Source of the DNA: CAYQTO01 sp964420455
Lineage (GTDB): Bacteria; Sumerlaeota; Sumerlaeia; SLMS01
Reading direction: 5' to 3'
Length of the DNA stretch: 16,978 nucleotides
NCBI GenBank assembly: GCA_964420455.1
Contig: CAYQTO010000071.1
Location: forward strand, 1 to 16,978
Each line of letters opens with the position of its first letter. Within the stretch, counting starts at the first letter, position 1. A program made the position numbers and the translations under genes. The notes under the pieces were generated by a model. It was not told the DNA's origin and ran no database searches. It was given only the letters and a program-made list of their open reading frames with translations. Of this stretch, positions 1 to 9,384 are shown one piece after another.

Positions 1-195
1 GGTGTCGCCTTCCTGAGCCACGATGCGGAGAACACCGGCCTCCGGCGACACGATCTCCTGGTTGATCTTGTCGGTCTCGATCTCGAGCACCGCCTCGTCG
101 CGGTCGACCGATTCGCCATCCTTCTTGAACCATTGGGCGACAACCACCTCGGTGATCGATTCGCCGATGCTGGGGATCTTGATTTCCACGGCCAT
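1..195 (-). CDS. sucB: 2-oxoglutarate dehydrogenase E2 (dihydrolipoyl succinyltransferase), N-terminal fragment
   Basis: Only the first 65 codons are in the window; the gene runs off the left edge. The start is ATG at 195. The translated part is a biotinyl/lipoyl domain: it opens MAVEIKIPSIGESITEVVVA and carries the ETDK motif, with Lys43 as the residue expected to take lipoate. In the family this domain swings between E1, the E2 core and E3, carrying the succinyl group to CoA in the cytoplasmic 2-oxoglutarate dehydrogenase complex. It lies 33 bp downstream of sucA on the same strand, the usual order in a TCA-cycle operon. A lipoyl domain alone cannot separate E2o from E2 of pyruvate or branched-chain complexes; the GESITE wording and the sucA neighbour make E2o by far the best call. 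Confidence 0.93.
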   Translation of the reverse strand, partial: MAVEIKIPSIGESITEVVVAQWFKKDGESVDRDEAVLEIETDKINQEIVSPEAGVLRIVAQEGDT

Positions 196-228
196 GGGGT
201 GGGCAGGACCTTTCGGTGGGGGGAGGGG

Positions 229-2991
<2,763 letters not shown>

Positions 2992-2998
2992 GTGGGTG

Positions 2999-3005
2999 TC
3001 CTTTT
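2999..3005 (-). promoter_or_regulatory. Ribosome binding site of sucA
   Basis: On the minus strand AAAAGGA lies 7 nt before the GTG at 2991. It decides the GTG start. The same AAAAGGA at the same distance precedes the thioredoxin-fold gene at 14041. Confidence 0.7.
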
Positions 3006-3055
3006 GGGTGGCGCGGGGGCGAGGCGGCGCCGTTCTTCCGGCCTAACCGTTCACG

Positions 3056-3089
3056 AGTCGTGCCAGCGGGCGAGGAATCCGGCACGACT
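3056..3089 (-). repeat. 9-bp perfect inverted repeat upstream of sucA
   Basis: AGTCGTGCC (3056-3064) and GGCACGACT (3081-3089) are exact reverse complements separated by 16 nt. The element sits 65-98 nt before the sucA start, in the 149-bp gap after the LysM/LytM gene. It could be an operator for a dimeric regulator of sucAB or a leader hairpin. The loop is long and no T-run follows on the minus strand, so a factor-independent terminator is less likely. Function is inferred only. Confidence 0.45.
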
Positions 3090-3103
3090 TACGGGTGCCA
3101 TAG

Positions 3104-3129
3104 CGGCTTGAGCGTGCTCAGGCAAGCCG
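3104..3129 (-). repeat. 7-bp inverted repeat just 3' of the LysM/LytM gene
   Basis: CGGCTTG (3104-3110) pairs with CAAGCCG (3123-3129) around a 12-nt centre, which itself contains the near-palindrome TGAGC-GT-GCTCA (3109-3120). It begins 11 nt after the stop codon of the minus-strand gene ending at 3141. It may fold as a 3'-end hairpin of that transcript, but no U-tract follows, so termination here is uncertain. Confidence 0.35.
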
Positions 3130-3140
3130 ACTTTCCGGGC

Positions 3141-4187
3141 TTACGGGAGGTAGGGCTGGGGGTCGATGGCGTCGCCGCCGCGGCGGATCTCGAAGTGCAG
3201 GTAGGGCTCCGCGTTTGCGGAGCCGCCCCCGCTCCGGGCGATCGCCTGCCCGCGCTTCACCCGCTGCCCTTCACGCACCAGCAGCCGCGAGTTTTGCGCG
3301 TACACCGTCGCCAGGTCGTTCGCGTGGTCCACGATCACCATGTTGCCATAGAAGGGGATGCCATCACCGGCGTAGACCACGAGGCCGTCCTTGGCGGCGC
3401 GGACCTCCGTGCCCCGGGGGGTGGCGATGTCGATGCCCGTGTATTTCTCGTCGGAGCGGTTGGTGAAGCCCCGGATGACACGGCCGGTAACCGGCCAGGA
3501 GAAGCCATGGCGGCTGGCGCGTGCGGGGTCGGAGGAGCCCTGGGGACGGGCTGGGGCCGCCCGATCAACTGTCACCGCTCCGCCGGGCACATCGCGCACC
3601 ACGGCGCTGGGGGCGGGCGGCTGCTGGCGTGAAGGAAGAGAGCCGGAAACCACCAGTCTCTGGCCAACCCTCAACGGCCGCGCGGGATCGATGCCATTGT
3701 TCCGGGCAAGGTCGTCCACCGTCAGCCCATGGCGGTTGGCGATGGCCCAGAGCGAGTCTCCCGGGCGGACGGTATAGACGCGGGCCTCGGGGGCGCTGGT
3801 GTCGATGACCGGGAGCTGGCGGCGGGTGGGGGGCGAGGGCGACGGGCGCTGGGAGGAGGGGCTGGTCCGGATGACAGGGCGTTGGGGTGTTGGGGAGCTG
3901 GGACCCGGAGTTCCGTTCGGCACCCAGAGGCGCGTCCCGGGGGCGATGGTGCTCGTCGGTCCGAGGCGGTTGGCGCGGGCCAGTTCCGCGGGCGAGACCC
4001 CCAATCGCGAACCGAGCGCGGCCACGGTTTCCGCCCGCTGGACAGTGTAGTAGGATCCCCGCGCGCCGGCCGGTGAGGCCGAAATCCACAACAGCACAGC
4101 CAGAAGCACCGCACCTGATGCCCGCGCAGCACGCGCCAGCCAAGAATTGGACACCGGTTGGCCTGCGGAAGCCATGGACCTCGCCAT
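3141..4187 (-). CDS. Secreted double-LysM, degenerate LytM (M23-like) protein, NlpD/EnvC-like
   Basis: A 348-residue protein from ATG 4187 (a second ATG at 4175 is possible; no strong ribosome site decides). An N-terminal hydrophobic signal peptide covers about residues 18-42, with an alanine-rich cleavage region and no lipobox cysteine. LysM domains lie near 46-90 and 137-180 and should bind peptidoglycan; a proline/serine-rich linker follows each. The C-terminal LytM fold is near 232-348. In active M23 enzymes the zinc and catalytic residues are HxxxD, H in YAH, and HxH. Here they read YTGID (Tyr249, Asp253), VYAQ (Gln298) and YLHF (Tyr329, His331). Most ligands are lost, so hydrolysis is unlikely. 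NlpD and EnvC of E. coli have degenerate LytM domains that activate cell-division amidases, and I infer a similar envelope role. It is divergent from the glycosyltransferase gene. Confidence 0.88.
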   Translation of the reverse strand: MARSMASAGQPVSNSWLARAARASGAVLLAVLLWISASPAGARGSYYTVQRAETVAALGSRLGVSPAELARANRLGPTSTIAPGTRLWVPNGTPGPSSPTPQRPVIRTSPSSQRPSPSPPTRRQLPVIDTSAPEARVYTVRPGDSLWAIANRHGLTVDDLARNNGIDPARPLRVGQRLVVSGSLPSRQQPPAPSAVVRDVPGGAVTVDRAAPARPQGSSDPARASRHGFSWPVTGRVIRGFTNRSDEKYTGIDIATPRGTEVRAAKDGLVVYAGDGIPFYGNMVIVDHANDLATVYAQNSRLLVREGQRVKRGQAIARSGGGSANAEPYLHFEIRRGGDAIDPQPYLP

Positions 4188-4336
4188 TGTGGGAATAAAT
4201 CTCCAAGTGCCAGCGACCGGTGCACGAGCAAGAGCGTCAACCTCTAGCGTTGGGGAAAGTTTGTCGGGGGGCGTTGTTTCGTTGCGCTGGTGCTCCCCAC
4301 ATGGCATGGGCCTGCGGAGATTGGCCCGGAACAGGA

Positions 4337-4342
4337 AAGGAG
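4337..4342 (+). promoter_or_regulatory. Ribosome binding site fixing the GTG start of the glycosyltransferase
   Basis: AAGGAG lies 6 nt before GTG 4349. The frame is open further upstream (from ATG 4220), but that extension has no family similarity, so this site selects the GTG. Confidence 0.75.
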
Positions 4343-4348
4343 CGATGC

Positions 4349-5083
4349 GTGGCGGACAGGCCTGAATTGTCGGTGGTGATCCCGTTCTACAACGAGGAGG
4401 AGTCTGCGGAGGAGGTCTGTCGGGAGGTGCGGGAGGTTCTCGACGGCGGCTTCGCAGGGCGGTGGGAACTGCTCATGGTGAACGACGGATCCCGGGACGG
4501 CACGGCAGGGATCGTGAACCGCCTTGCGGAGGAAGACCGGAGGTTCCGGGCGCTGCACCTGATTCCCAACAGCGGGCAGTCGGCGGCGCTCGAGGCCGGG
4601 TTCCGCGCCGCCCGGGGCGAGCTGATCGCCACCCTCGACGGCGATGGCCAGAACGACCCCCGCGACATTACCCGCCTGATCGACGAGATGCGCCGACGCG
4701 ATGTCGACATGATGTGCGGCATCCGGGCCAAGCGGGCAGACAACTGGATCCGCCGCACCTCCAGTCGCATCGCCAATCGCGTCCGTCGCGGCATCCTCGA
4801 CGACCACATCACCGACGTCGGCTGCTCGCTCCGTGTCTTCAAGCGGCGCTGCCTGCGCAACATTGGCTTCTTTCGCAATGCGCACCGGTACTTTCCCGCG
4901 CTGTTCCAGATGCGGGGCTTCCGCATCGCGGAAACGCCTGTGGCCCACCGGCCCCGTCGCCACGGCACGAGCAAGTACGGCGGTGGAATCAACAGCCGGC
5001 TGTGGGTTGGCCTCGCGGACCTCGCCGGTGTGTACTGGCTCAAGTGCCGCGCCTTGCGCTACCGCGTCCGGGAACATCGATGA
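4349..5083 (+). CDS. Family 2 glycosyltransferase, dolichyl/undecaprenyl-phosphate sugar transferase type
   Basis: A 244-residue cytoplasmic GT-A enzyme beginning at GTG 4349. It shows VVIPFYNEEES near residues 9-19, VNDGSRDGT at 44-52, the metal/nucleotide motif LDGDGQNDP at 96-104 and the family tail motif HRPRRHGTSKYG at 200-211. These match DPM1/ArnC-type enzymes that move a sugar from a nucleotide donor to a polyprenyl phosphate on the inner face of the membrane. Unlike ArnC/GtrB types it ends soon after the catalytic domain, with only one weakly hydrophobic segment (WVGLADLAGVYWL) and no paired C-terminal membrane helices. The donor sugar cannot be read from sequence. Its TGA stop overlaps the next ATG, so it is translationally coupled to the VTT-family membrane protein. 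Confidence 0.88.
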   Translation: MADRPELSVVIPFYNEEESAEEVCREVREVLDGGFAGRWELLMVNDGSRDGTAGIVNRLAEEDRRFRALHLIPNSGQSAALEAGFRAARGELIATLDGDGQNDPRDITRLIDEMRRRDVDMMCGIRAKRADNWIRRTSSRIANRVRRGILDDHITDVGCSLRVFKRRCLRNIGFFRNAHRYFPALFQMRGFRIAETPVAHRPRRHGTSKYGGGINSRLWVGLADLAGVYWLKCRALRYRVREHR

Positions 5084-5847
5084 CCGCCGGAAACCCCGTG
5101 AAATCGCCACCAGAAACCGAAACCGCCGACACAGGCCCGCGCCCCAAGTCCCACCTCCTCAAGGACATCCTGCGGATCGTCGTCATTGCGGGGATGTTTG
5201 GTCTGGTCGGCTACTTCGCCGCCCAGTTCGAGAATGTCGACGACGTCCGCAATTGGCTGCATCCCGACGATTCTCTCGAGGACCAGTTTCTCAGCTACAT
5301 CGTCTTCGTGGGTTTTGGCGCCCTGCTGATGGCGCTCGGGCTGCCGCGCTCGCTCATCGCAATCGCGGCGGGGGGGATTTACGGGGCGGTATTGGGGATC
5401 GCGCTGGCCATGACGACGACGCTCTCTGGCGCGACGATCACCTACATGCTCGGGCGCTCCGTGCTCAAGGGCACCGTGCGCCGCCGCGTCGGCCAGCGCC
5501 GCATGCGCCTTCTTCAACGCCGCTTCCAGGAAAACGGCTTCCGCTATACGCTCAACCTTCGGCTCTTCCCCTTCACCAACGCCACCCTGACCAGCCTGCT
5601 GTGCGGTCTCTGTCGGGTCGACTTTCGGGAATACACGGCCGCCAACATCATCGGGTTCCTGCCGCTGACGATCGTGTTTTGCGTCTTCGGGAGCGGTGCG
5701 GCGAAGGGCAAGTGGTACCAGCTCGCGCTGGGCACGGTGCTCTTCATCGTCGTCATGGCGGCCCAATGGTATATACAGCGGTGGATGAAGGGGGGCGCCG
5801 GGCGGGGGGAAGCGGAGGCTGAAGAGGAGGTTTCGGAGCAGGCCTAG
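5080..5847 (+). CDS. VTT/DedA-superfamily (TVP38/TMEM64-like) membrane protein
   Basis: 255 residues from ATG 5080, which overlaps the upstream stop as ATGA. After a polar N-terminus of about 28 residues come a membrane helix (about 30-50), a soluble stretch with WLHPDD, then the VTT core: a hydrophobic block with GLPRSLIAIAAGGIYG, a glycine-rich helix, a basic stretch (GQRRMRLLQRRF), then NLRLFPFTNATLTSLLCG and NIIGFLPLTIVFCVFGS. The R-x-x-P-F-T-N and G-F-L-P pieces are characteristic of the family. The tail is acidic (EAEAEEEVSEQA). DedA/VTT proteins include polyprenyl-phosphate and phospholipid scramblases or flippases. Coupling to a polyprenyl-phosphate glycosyltransferase suggests, by inference, that this one helps move or recycle the lipid carrier. 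Transport of other substrates is not excluded. Confidence 0.85.
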   Translation: MTAGNPVKSPPETETADTGPRPKSHLLKDILRIVVIAGMFGLVGYFAAQFENVDDVRNWLHPDDSLEDQFLSYIVFVGFGALLMALGLPRSLIAIAAGGIYGAVLGIALAMTTTLSGATITYMLGRSVLKGTVRRRVGQRRMRLLQRRFQENGFRYTLNLRLFPFTNATLTSLLCGLCRVDFREYTAANIIGFLPLTIVFCVFGSGAAKGKWYQLALGTVLFIVVMAAQWYIQRWMKGGAGRGEAEAEEEVSEQA

Positions 5848-8800
5848 CCGCCGGCGGGGGCGTCGAGCATGCGTTGCACTTCCTCCGAAAGGGCCTTCCA
5901 TTCCTGCTCGCTGGGGGCGTAGCTGCGGGCCCGCTCGAGGTATTCGCCGGCGCGCCGGGCGGTGCCGTTGGCGGCGTAGGAGCGGGCAAGGATGCCATTG
6001 AGGCTGAAGCCGGCGGCAAGGGTGAGGCGGCGCATGTCGCTGCCCTCGGGCGCATCCCGGAGGATCGGCTCCACGAGCCGCACCGCCCGCGAGGCCACCG
6101 TCGCCGCCTCCGTGTGCCGCTCCTGGAGAAAGTAGGCCTCGGCGAGCCCCTGGCCGCTCACCAGCGTGTTCAGCGTCGGCCCCCGCTCCATCGAACTGTC
6201 GAAGTGTCTATACAGCTCCTCGAAGTCCATCAGGCCGCGAATCGAGTCGTCCCAGGGGACCATGGCGAGGGCCTCCATGTACTTGCGCGTTGCGCCGCGA
6301 TAGTCGAAATCGCGGTAGAGGCAGTGGCCCTGGAAGACGACGAAGTTGGCCTGCTGGAGTTGCCAGATGCGTTCGGCGGCGCCCGGGGGGGCGTCGACAA
6401 GGAGCGGCTCGATGGGCACCTGGATTTCGTAGAGTGCCCACTGGTTGTCGCGCAGGGGGCTGGGGTCGTAGCCGTAGCGGGGCGACTCGAACTCGATGAT
6501 GGGGTGGTCCTCTGTGTTGAGGGGGGCGCCGGCGAGATGGCCGGGGAGGGTGCGCTCGTCGCAGACGAAGGAGGAGAGGAGCTTGTCCGGATCCGCGAGG
6601 CCGATTTCCTGGAGGTCCTCGGCGATGCCGGGGAGCGTGACGGCCCGGGCGACCGCATCGTAGTCGATCCGCAGCGGCCCCTTGCCACCGATCAGCAGGC
6701 AGTAGTGGGTGGGTTGGTTGGTGAAGTACCAGACGGTCATCTCGGGGAAGACTTCCTGGAAGGTGCGGAGGGCGCTGCGGAAGGCACGATCCGACAGGCC
6801 GGCGAGGGGCATCCACACGACGACGAGGCCGCGATCGGTAATGGCCTCGCGACAGAGCGTGAAATACTCAAGGTCGTAAAGGTTGGCGTTCGACTTGTAG
6901 CGGAGGTCGGTGCAGTCGGTGGCGATGACGTCGTAGCGTTTGTCGGTGAAGCGGAGGTAGGCGCGGGCGTCGTCGATCAGCACCTGAAAGCGGGGATCGA
7001 AGGTCTTGAATCCCGGGGCGGGCGTATGGACGTAGTCCTCGAGGGGGTGGCGGAATCCGGAGATGCGGCCGGCGCCGGCGGCCTTGGCGCGCTCGACCAG
7101 CGAGTCGGGCGTGATGATGCCGAAACTCGAGTCGGTGAGCGTTGGCGCCGCGCGGAGGACCTCCGGCGCAATTTCGATCGTGCGGATGCGCTCGATGTCG
7201 TCATACAGCGTATAGCTGTAGCTGGCGCCGCCGGAGCCGAAGCCCACGCTGAGGACGTTTTCCGCCCGCCCGCCCAGCAGCATCATCGGCACATGGGCCA
7301 GCGACTTCTGGTCCGTCAGCATCACCTTGTCGGTGCCCGCCACCCCGACGTCGTCCACATAGATCATGCGGTCGCCAAAATGGTTCTCGACCACGCTGAT
7401 GGTGGCCATGGCCCCTTCCTCGTAGTGGACGATGGTCTCATTGGGCTGGAGGCGCTGGAGCGGGACGGAGGCGAAGAAGATGCGTCCGAGGACGAGCACC
7501 GCCCCGACGACGACCGCCGCGGTATAGACAAGCCGCAGGCGCGGCTCGAGTTCCGCATTGGACTGAAAGAGGAGCGCGGCGAGCGCCAGGTTCACCGCCG
7601 CGAGGAGCGCGATCGTGCTCGTCAGTCCGATCGCCGGAATCAGCACGAACCCGGCAAGGAAGGACCCCAGGATCGCCCCGACCGTGTTCAGCGCATAGAC
7701 GCGCGAGACGTCCATGCCAAGCTTGTCGACCGAACCGACGACCAGGCGTGTGACCACCGGGAAGGCCATGCCCATGAGCAGGGTCGGCAGGCCGATTGCC
7801 GCGGCCGTCTTGATCATCACGTTGCCGACTGCGTTCCAGTAGATCAGCGACTGGTCGTCGGCGATTTCCCGCAGCGTGGGAAGGTCCGACAGGATCACAA
7901 AGAACGACAGGGCGCCGCTGAGGCCGATCCCCGCCTGGAGAAGGGCGTAGAGCCGAAGGAGGTCGCGCTGGCGGTCGACCACCGCCTGCATGATGGCGCT
8001 TCCCACGGCGAGCCCCAGCAGGAAGACGAGGAGCATCCCGCTAAAGCTGTAGGTGGTCGACTTGAGGGTATCGAAGCTGAAGATGAGGGCGCGGGTCCAG
8101 GCGACCTGGTAGGCGAGAGCGACAAACCCGCTGACGAGGTAGGTAAGCAGGACGAGGCGGAGGACGGCGGGGGAGAGGGTTGCGGCGGGGGCTCCCGGGG
8201 CGGGTTCGGCCGGGAGCCGAGGTTGGGCGGGGCGGACGACCAGACGCTGGCCCGCCACCACACAGAAGACGCCGATGGCAATGTCGCCGATGACGGCGAC
8301 CATCGTCGTTCCGAACACGCCGAGCGCCTCGAGCAGGATAAACCCCGCGGCGAAGACGCCGAGCACCGCCCCGGCCGTGTTCAGGGCGTACAGCATGCCC
8401 ACGCGGTGGCCCAGATGGCTGATCGTCCGCGTCACCGCCTTCGACATGACCGGCAGCGTCGCGCCCATCAGTGTCGTCGGCACGAGGAGGAGGAAGAAGA
8501 CGATGACGAAGCGGACGAGGGAGAAGAGGTAGAAGGTGGATTCGCCGCCGGTCACGTAGAGGGTGCCGATGAGGGGCTGGCTGGCGTCGAGGAGGACGGG
8601 GAAGGCGAGGGCGGAAAAGGCGATGCCGATCTCGAACCAGCCGTAGGCGGCCAGCGGCTTGCGGAGCCGGTCGGCGACGCGGCCGGCGAGGTAGCTGCCC
8701 AGGGCCAGGCCACCCATGAAGGCGGTGAGGACGGTGGCCACGCCGTAGAGGGTGCTGCCGAAGAAGGTGGTGAGCTGGCGCGTCCAGACGACCTCGTAGA

Positions 8801-8930
8801 CGAGGGCCGTGGCACCCGAGAGGATAAAGATAAGGGAGATGGCGGTGAGGAGGGCCGGGGAGAGATCGCCTATGGCGGGGGAATCCTGGGGGACAGGCTG
8901 GGAGGTCCCGGCGTCGGTTGCTGCGTGCAT
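5844..8930 (-). CDS. Fused MFS-like membrane / spermidine-synthase-like / helical-repeat protein
   Basis: 1028 residues from ATG 8930; the frame is open further upstream but would run through tatA, and no clear ribosome site is seen. Residues about 20-500 hold many hydrophobic helices in two MFS-like halves, each opening with an ALVYEVVWTR or ALAYQVAWTR motif, so the halves look duplicated. A soluble Rossmann domain follows: a glycine loop GFGSGGASYS near 563, IEIAPEV just after, and ATDCTDLRYKSN near 668-679. A TPR-like helical tail covers about 853-1028. The layout matches the 'fused MFS/spermidine synthase' family, whose chemistry is poorly known. The canonical GGGDGG aspartate is Ser here and the usual YHE motif is not seen, so aminopropyl transfer to putrescine is doubtful; another transfer reaction on a decarboxylated-SAM- or SAM-like cofactor is possible. 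It is convergent with the VTT gene and divergent from tatA. Confidence 0.87.
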   Translation of the reverse strand: MHAATDAGTSQPVPQDSPAIGDLSPALLTAISLIFILSGATALVYEVVWTRQLTTFFGSTLYGVATVLTAFMGGLALGSYLAGRVADRLRKPLAAYGWFEIGIAFSALAFPVLLDASQPLIGTLYVTGGESTFYLFSLVRFVIVFFLLLVPTTLMGATLPVMSKAVTRTISHLGHRVGMLYALNTAGAVLGVFAAGFILLEALGVFGTTMVAVIGDIAIGVFCVVAGQRLVVRPAQPRLPAEPAPGAPAATLSPAVLRLVLLTYLVSGFVALAYQVAWTRALIFSFDTLKSTTYSFSGMLLVFLLGLAVGSAIMQAVVDRQRDLLRLYALLQAGIGLSGALSFFVILSDLPTLREIADDQSLIYWNAVGNVMIKTAAAIGLPTLLMGMAFPVVTRLVVGSVDKLGMDVSRVYALNTVGAILGSFLAGFVLIPAIGLTSTIALLAAVNLALAALLFQSNAELEPRLRLVYTAAVVVGAVLVLGRIFFASVPLQRLQPNETIVHYEEGAMATISVVENHFGDRMIYVDDVGVAGTDKVMLTDQKSLAHVPMMLLGGRAENVLSVGFGSGGASYSYTLYDDIERIRTIEIAPEVLRAAPTLTDSSFGIITPDSLVERAKAAGAGRISGFRHPLEDYVHTPAPGFKTFDPRFQVLIDDARAYLRFTDKRYDVIATDCTDLRYKSNANLYDLEYFTLCREAITDRGLVVVWMPLAGLSDRAFRSALRTFQEVFPEMTVWYFTNQPTHYCLLIGGKGPLRIDYDAVARAVTLPGIAEDLQEIGLADPDKLLSSFVCDERTLPGHLAGAPLNTEDHPIIEFESPRYGYDPSPLRDNQWALYEIQVPIEPLLVDAPPGAAERIWQLQQANFVVFQGHCLYRDFDYRGATRKYMEALAMVPWDDSIRGLMDFEELYRHFDSSMERGPTLNTLVSGQGLAEAYFLQERHTEAATVASRAVRLVEPILRDAPEGSDMRRLTLAAGFSLNGILARSYAANGTARRAGEYLERARSYAPSEQEWKALSEEVQRMLDAPAGG

Positions 8931-9092
8931 GCGGTGTCGAAGGTCGGGGCGGGGTGTTCCGGCGGCATCGGGGCCGTGGAAGGCCGAAAGCTTCCCGAGG
9001 CGCCCCCCCTTGGCAATGAAATCATGCGGGTTGACTCGTTGGGAGGTCCCGGAGAAGCGTCCTGTTGTCCCGGCCCGAGGGCCACCGCCTCC

Positions 9093-9097
9093 GAGGA
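9093..9097 (+). promoter_or_regulatory. Ribosome binding site of tatA
   Basis: GAGGA ends 5 nt before ATG 9103 and favours it over the in-frame ATG at 9130, which has no such site. Confidence 0.6.
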
Positions 9098-9102
9098 TTT
9101 CC

Positions 9103-9360
9103 ATGCCGCTCCTTCCCGCCTTCATTACCATGCCCCAATCGACGGAGTTGATTGTGATCTTCGTCGTGGTGCTGTTGATCTTCGGTCCCAAGCAGCTCCC
9201 GAAGTTGGCACGTTCCATTGGCCAGAGCATGCGGGAATTCCGTGACGCCACCAACAAGGTGACCCAGTCGATTCAGGACATGGACGAGGAGCCGGCGAAG
9301 CCCCGCCTGGAATCGGTCTCGAAGGCCTCCGATCAGTCCCCCTCGCCGGGGAACTCCTGA
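9103..9360 (+). CDS. tatA: Sec-independent translocase pore subunit TatA
   Basis: 85 residues. After a short N-terminus comes a single membrane helix (about residues 13-28, TELIVIFVVVLLIF), the FGPKQLP hinge at about 28-34, then an amphipathic helix (LARSIGQSMREFRDATNKV) and a polar, proline/serine-rich tail. This is the TatA/B/E plan, and the FGPKQLP form is typical. The protein oligomerises in the inner membrane and forms the path for folded twin-arginine substrates recruited by TatC. The start at 9103 is set by a GAGGA site; ATG 9130 would shorten the N-terminus by nine residues. tatC follows after 24 bp. No separate tatB is present, so this TatA may serve both roles, as in minimal TatAC systems, unless tatB lies elsewhere. 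Confidence 0.95.
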   Translation: MPLLPAFITMPQSTELIVIFVVVLLIFGPKQLPKLARSIGQSMREFRDATNKVTQSIQDMDEEPAKPRLESVSKASDQSPSPGNS

Positions 9361-9384
9361 CGCCCCTAGCACGGGAGCCCACCC

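Noticed and set aside
4188..4307. Upstream ATG at 4307 for the LysM/LytM gene
   Set aside because: It would place about 40 polar residues before the signal peptide, which begins after 4187.
9030..9058. TTGACT (9030-9035) as the -35 of a tatA promoter
   Set aside because: No -10-like hexamer at 16-18 nt; the spacing position reads gaagcg.
5874..9245. Open frame of more than 1100 codons on the plus strand, opposite the fused MFS/spermidine-synthase gene
   Set aside because: Highly charged, repetitive Glu/Asp/Arg/Gly content with no hydrophobic core or motif; it is an antisense shadow produced by high third-position GC.
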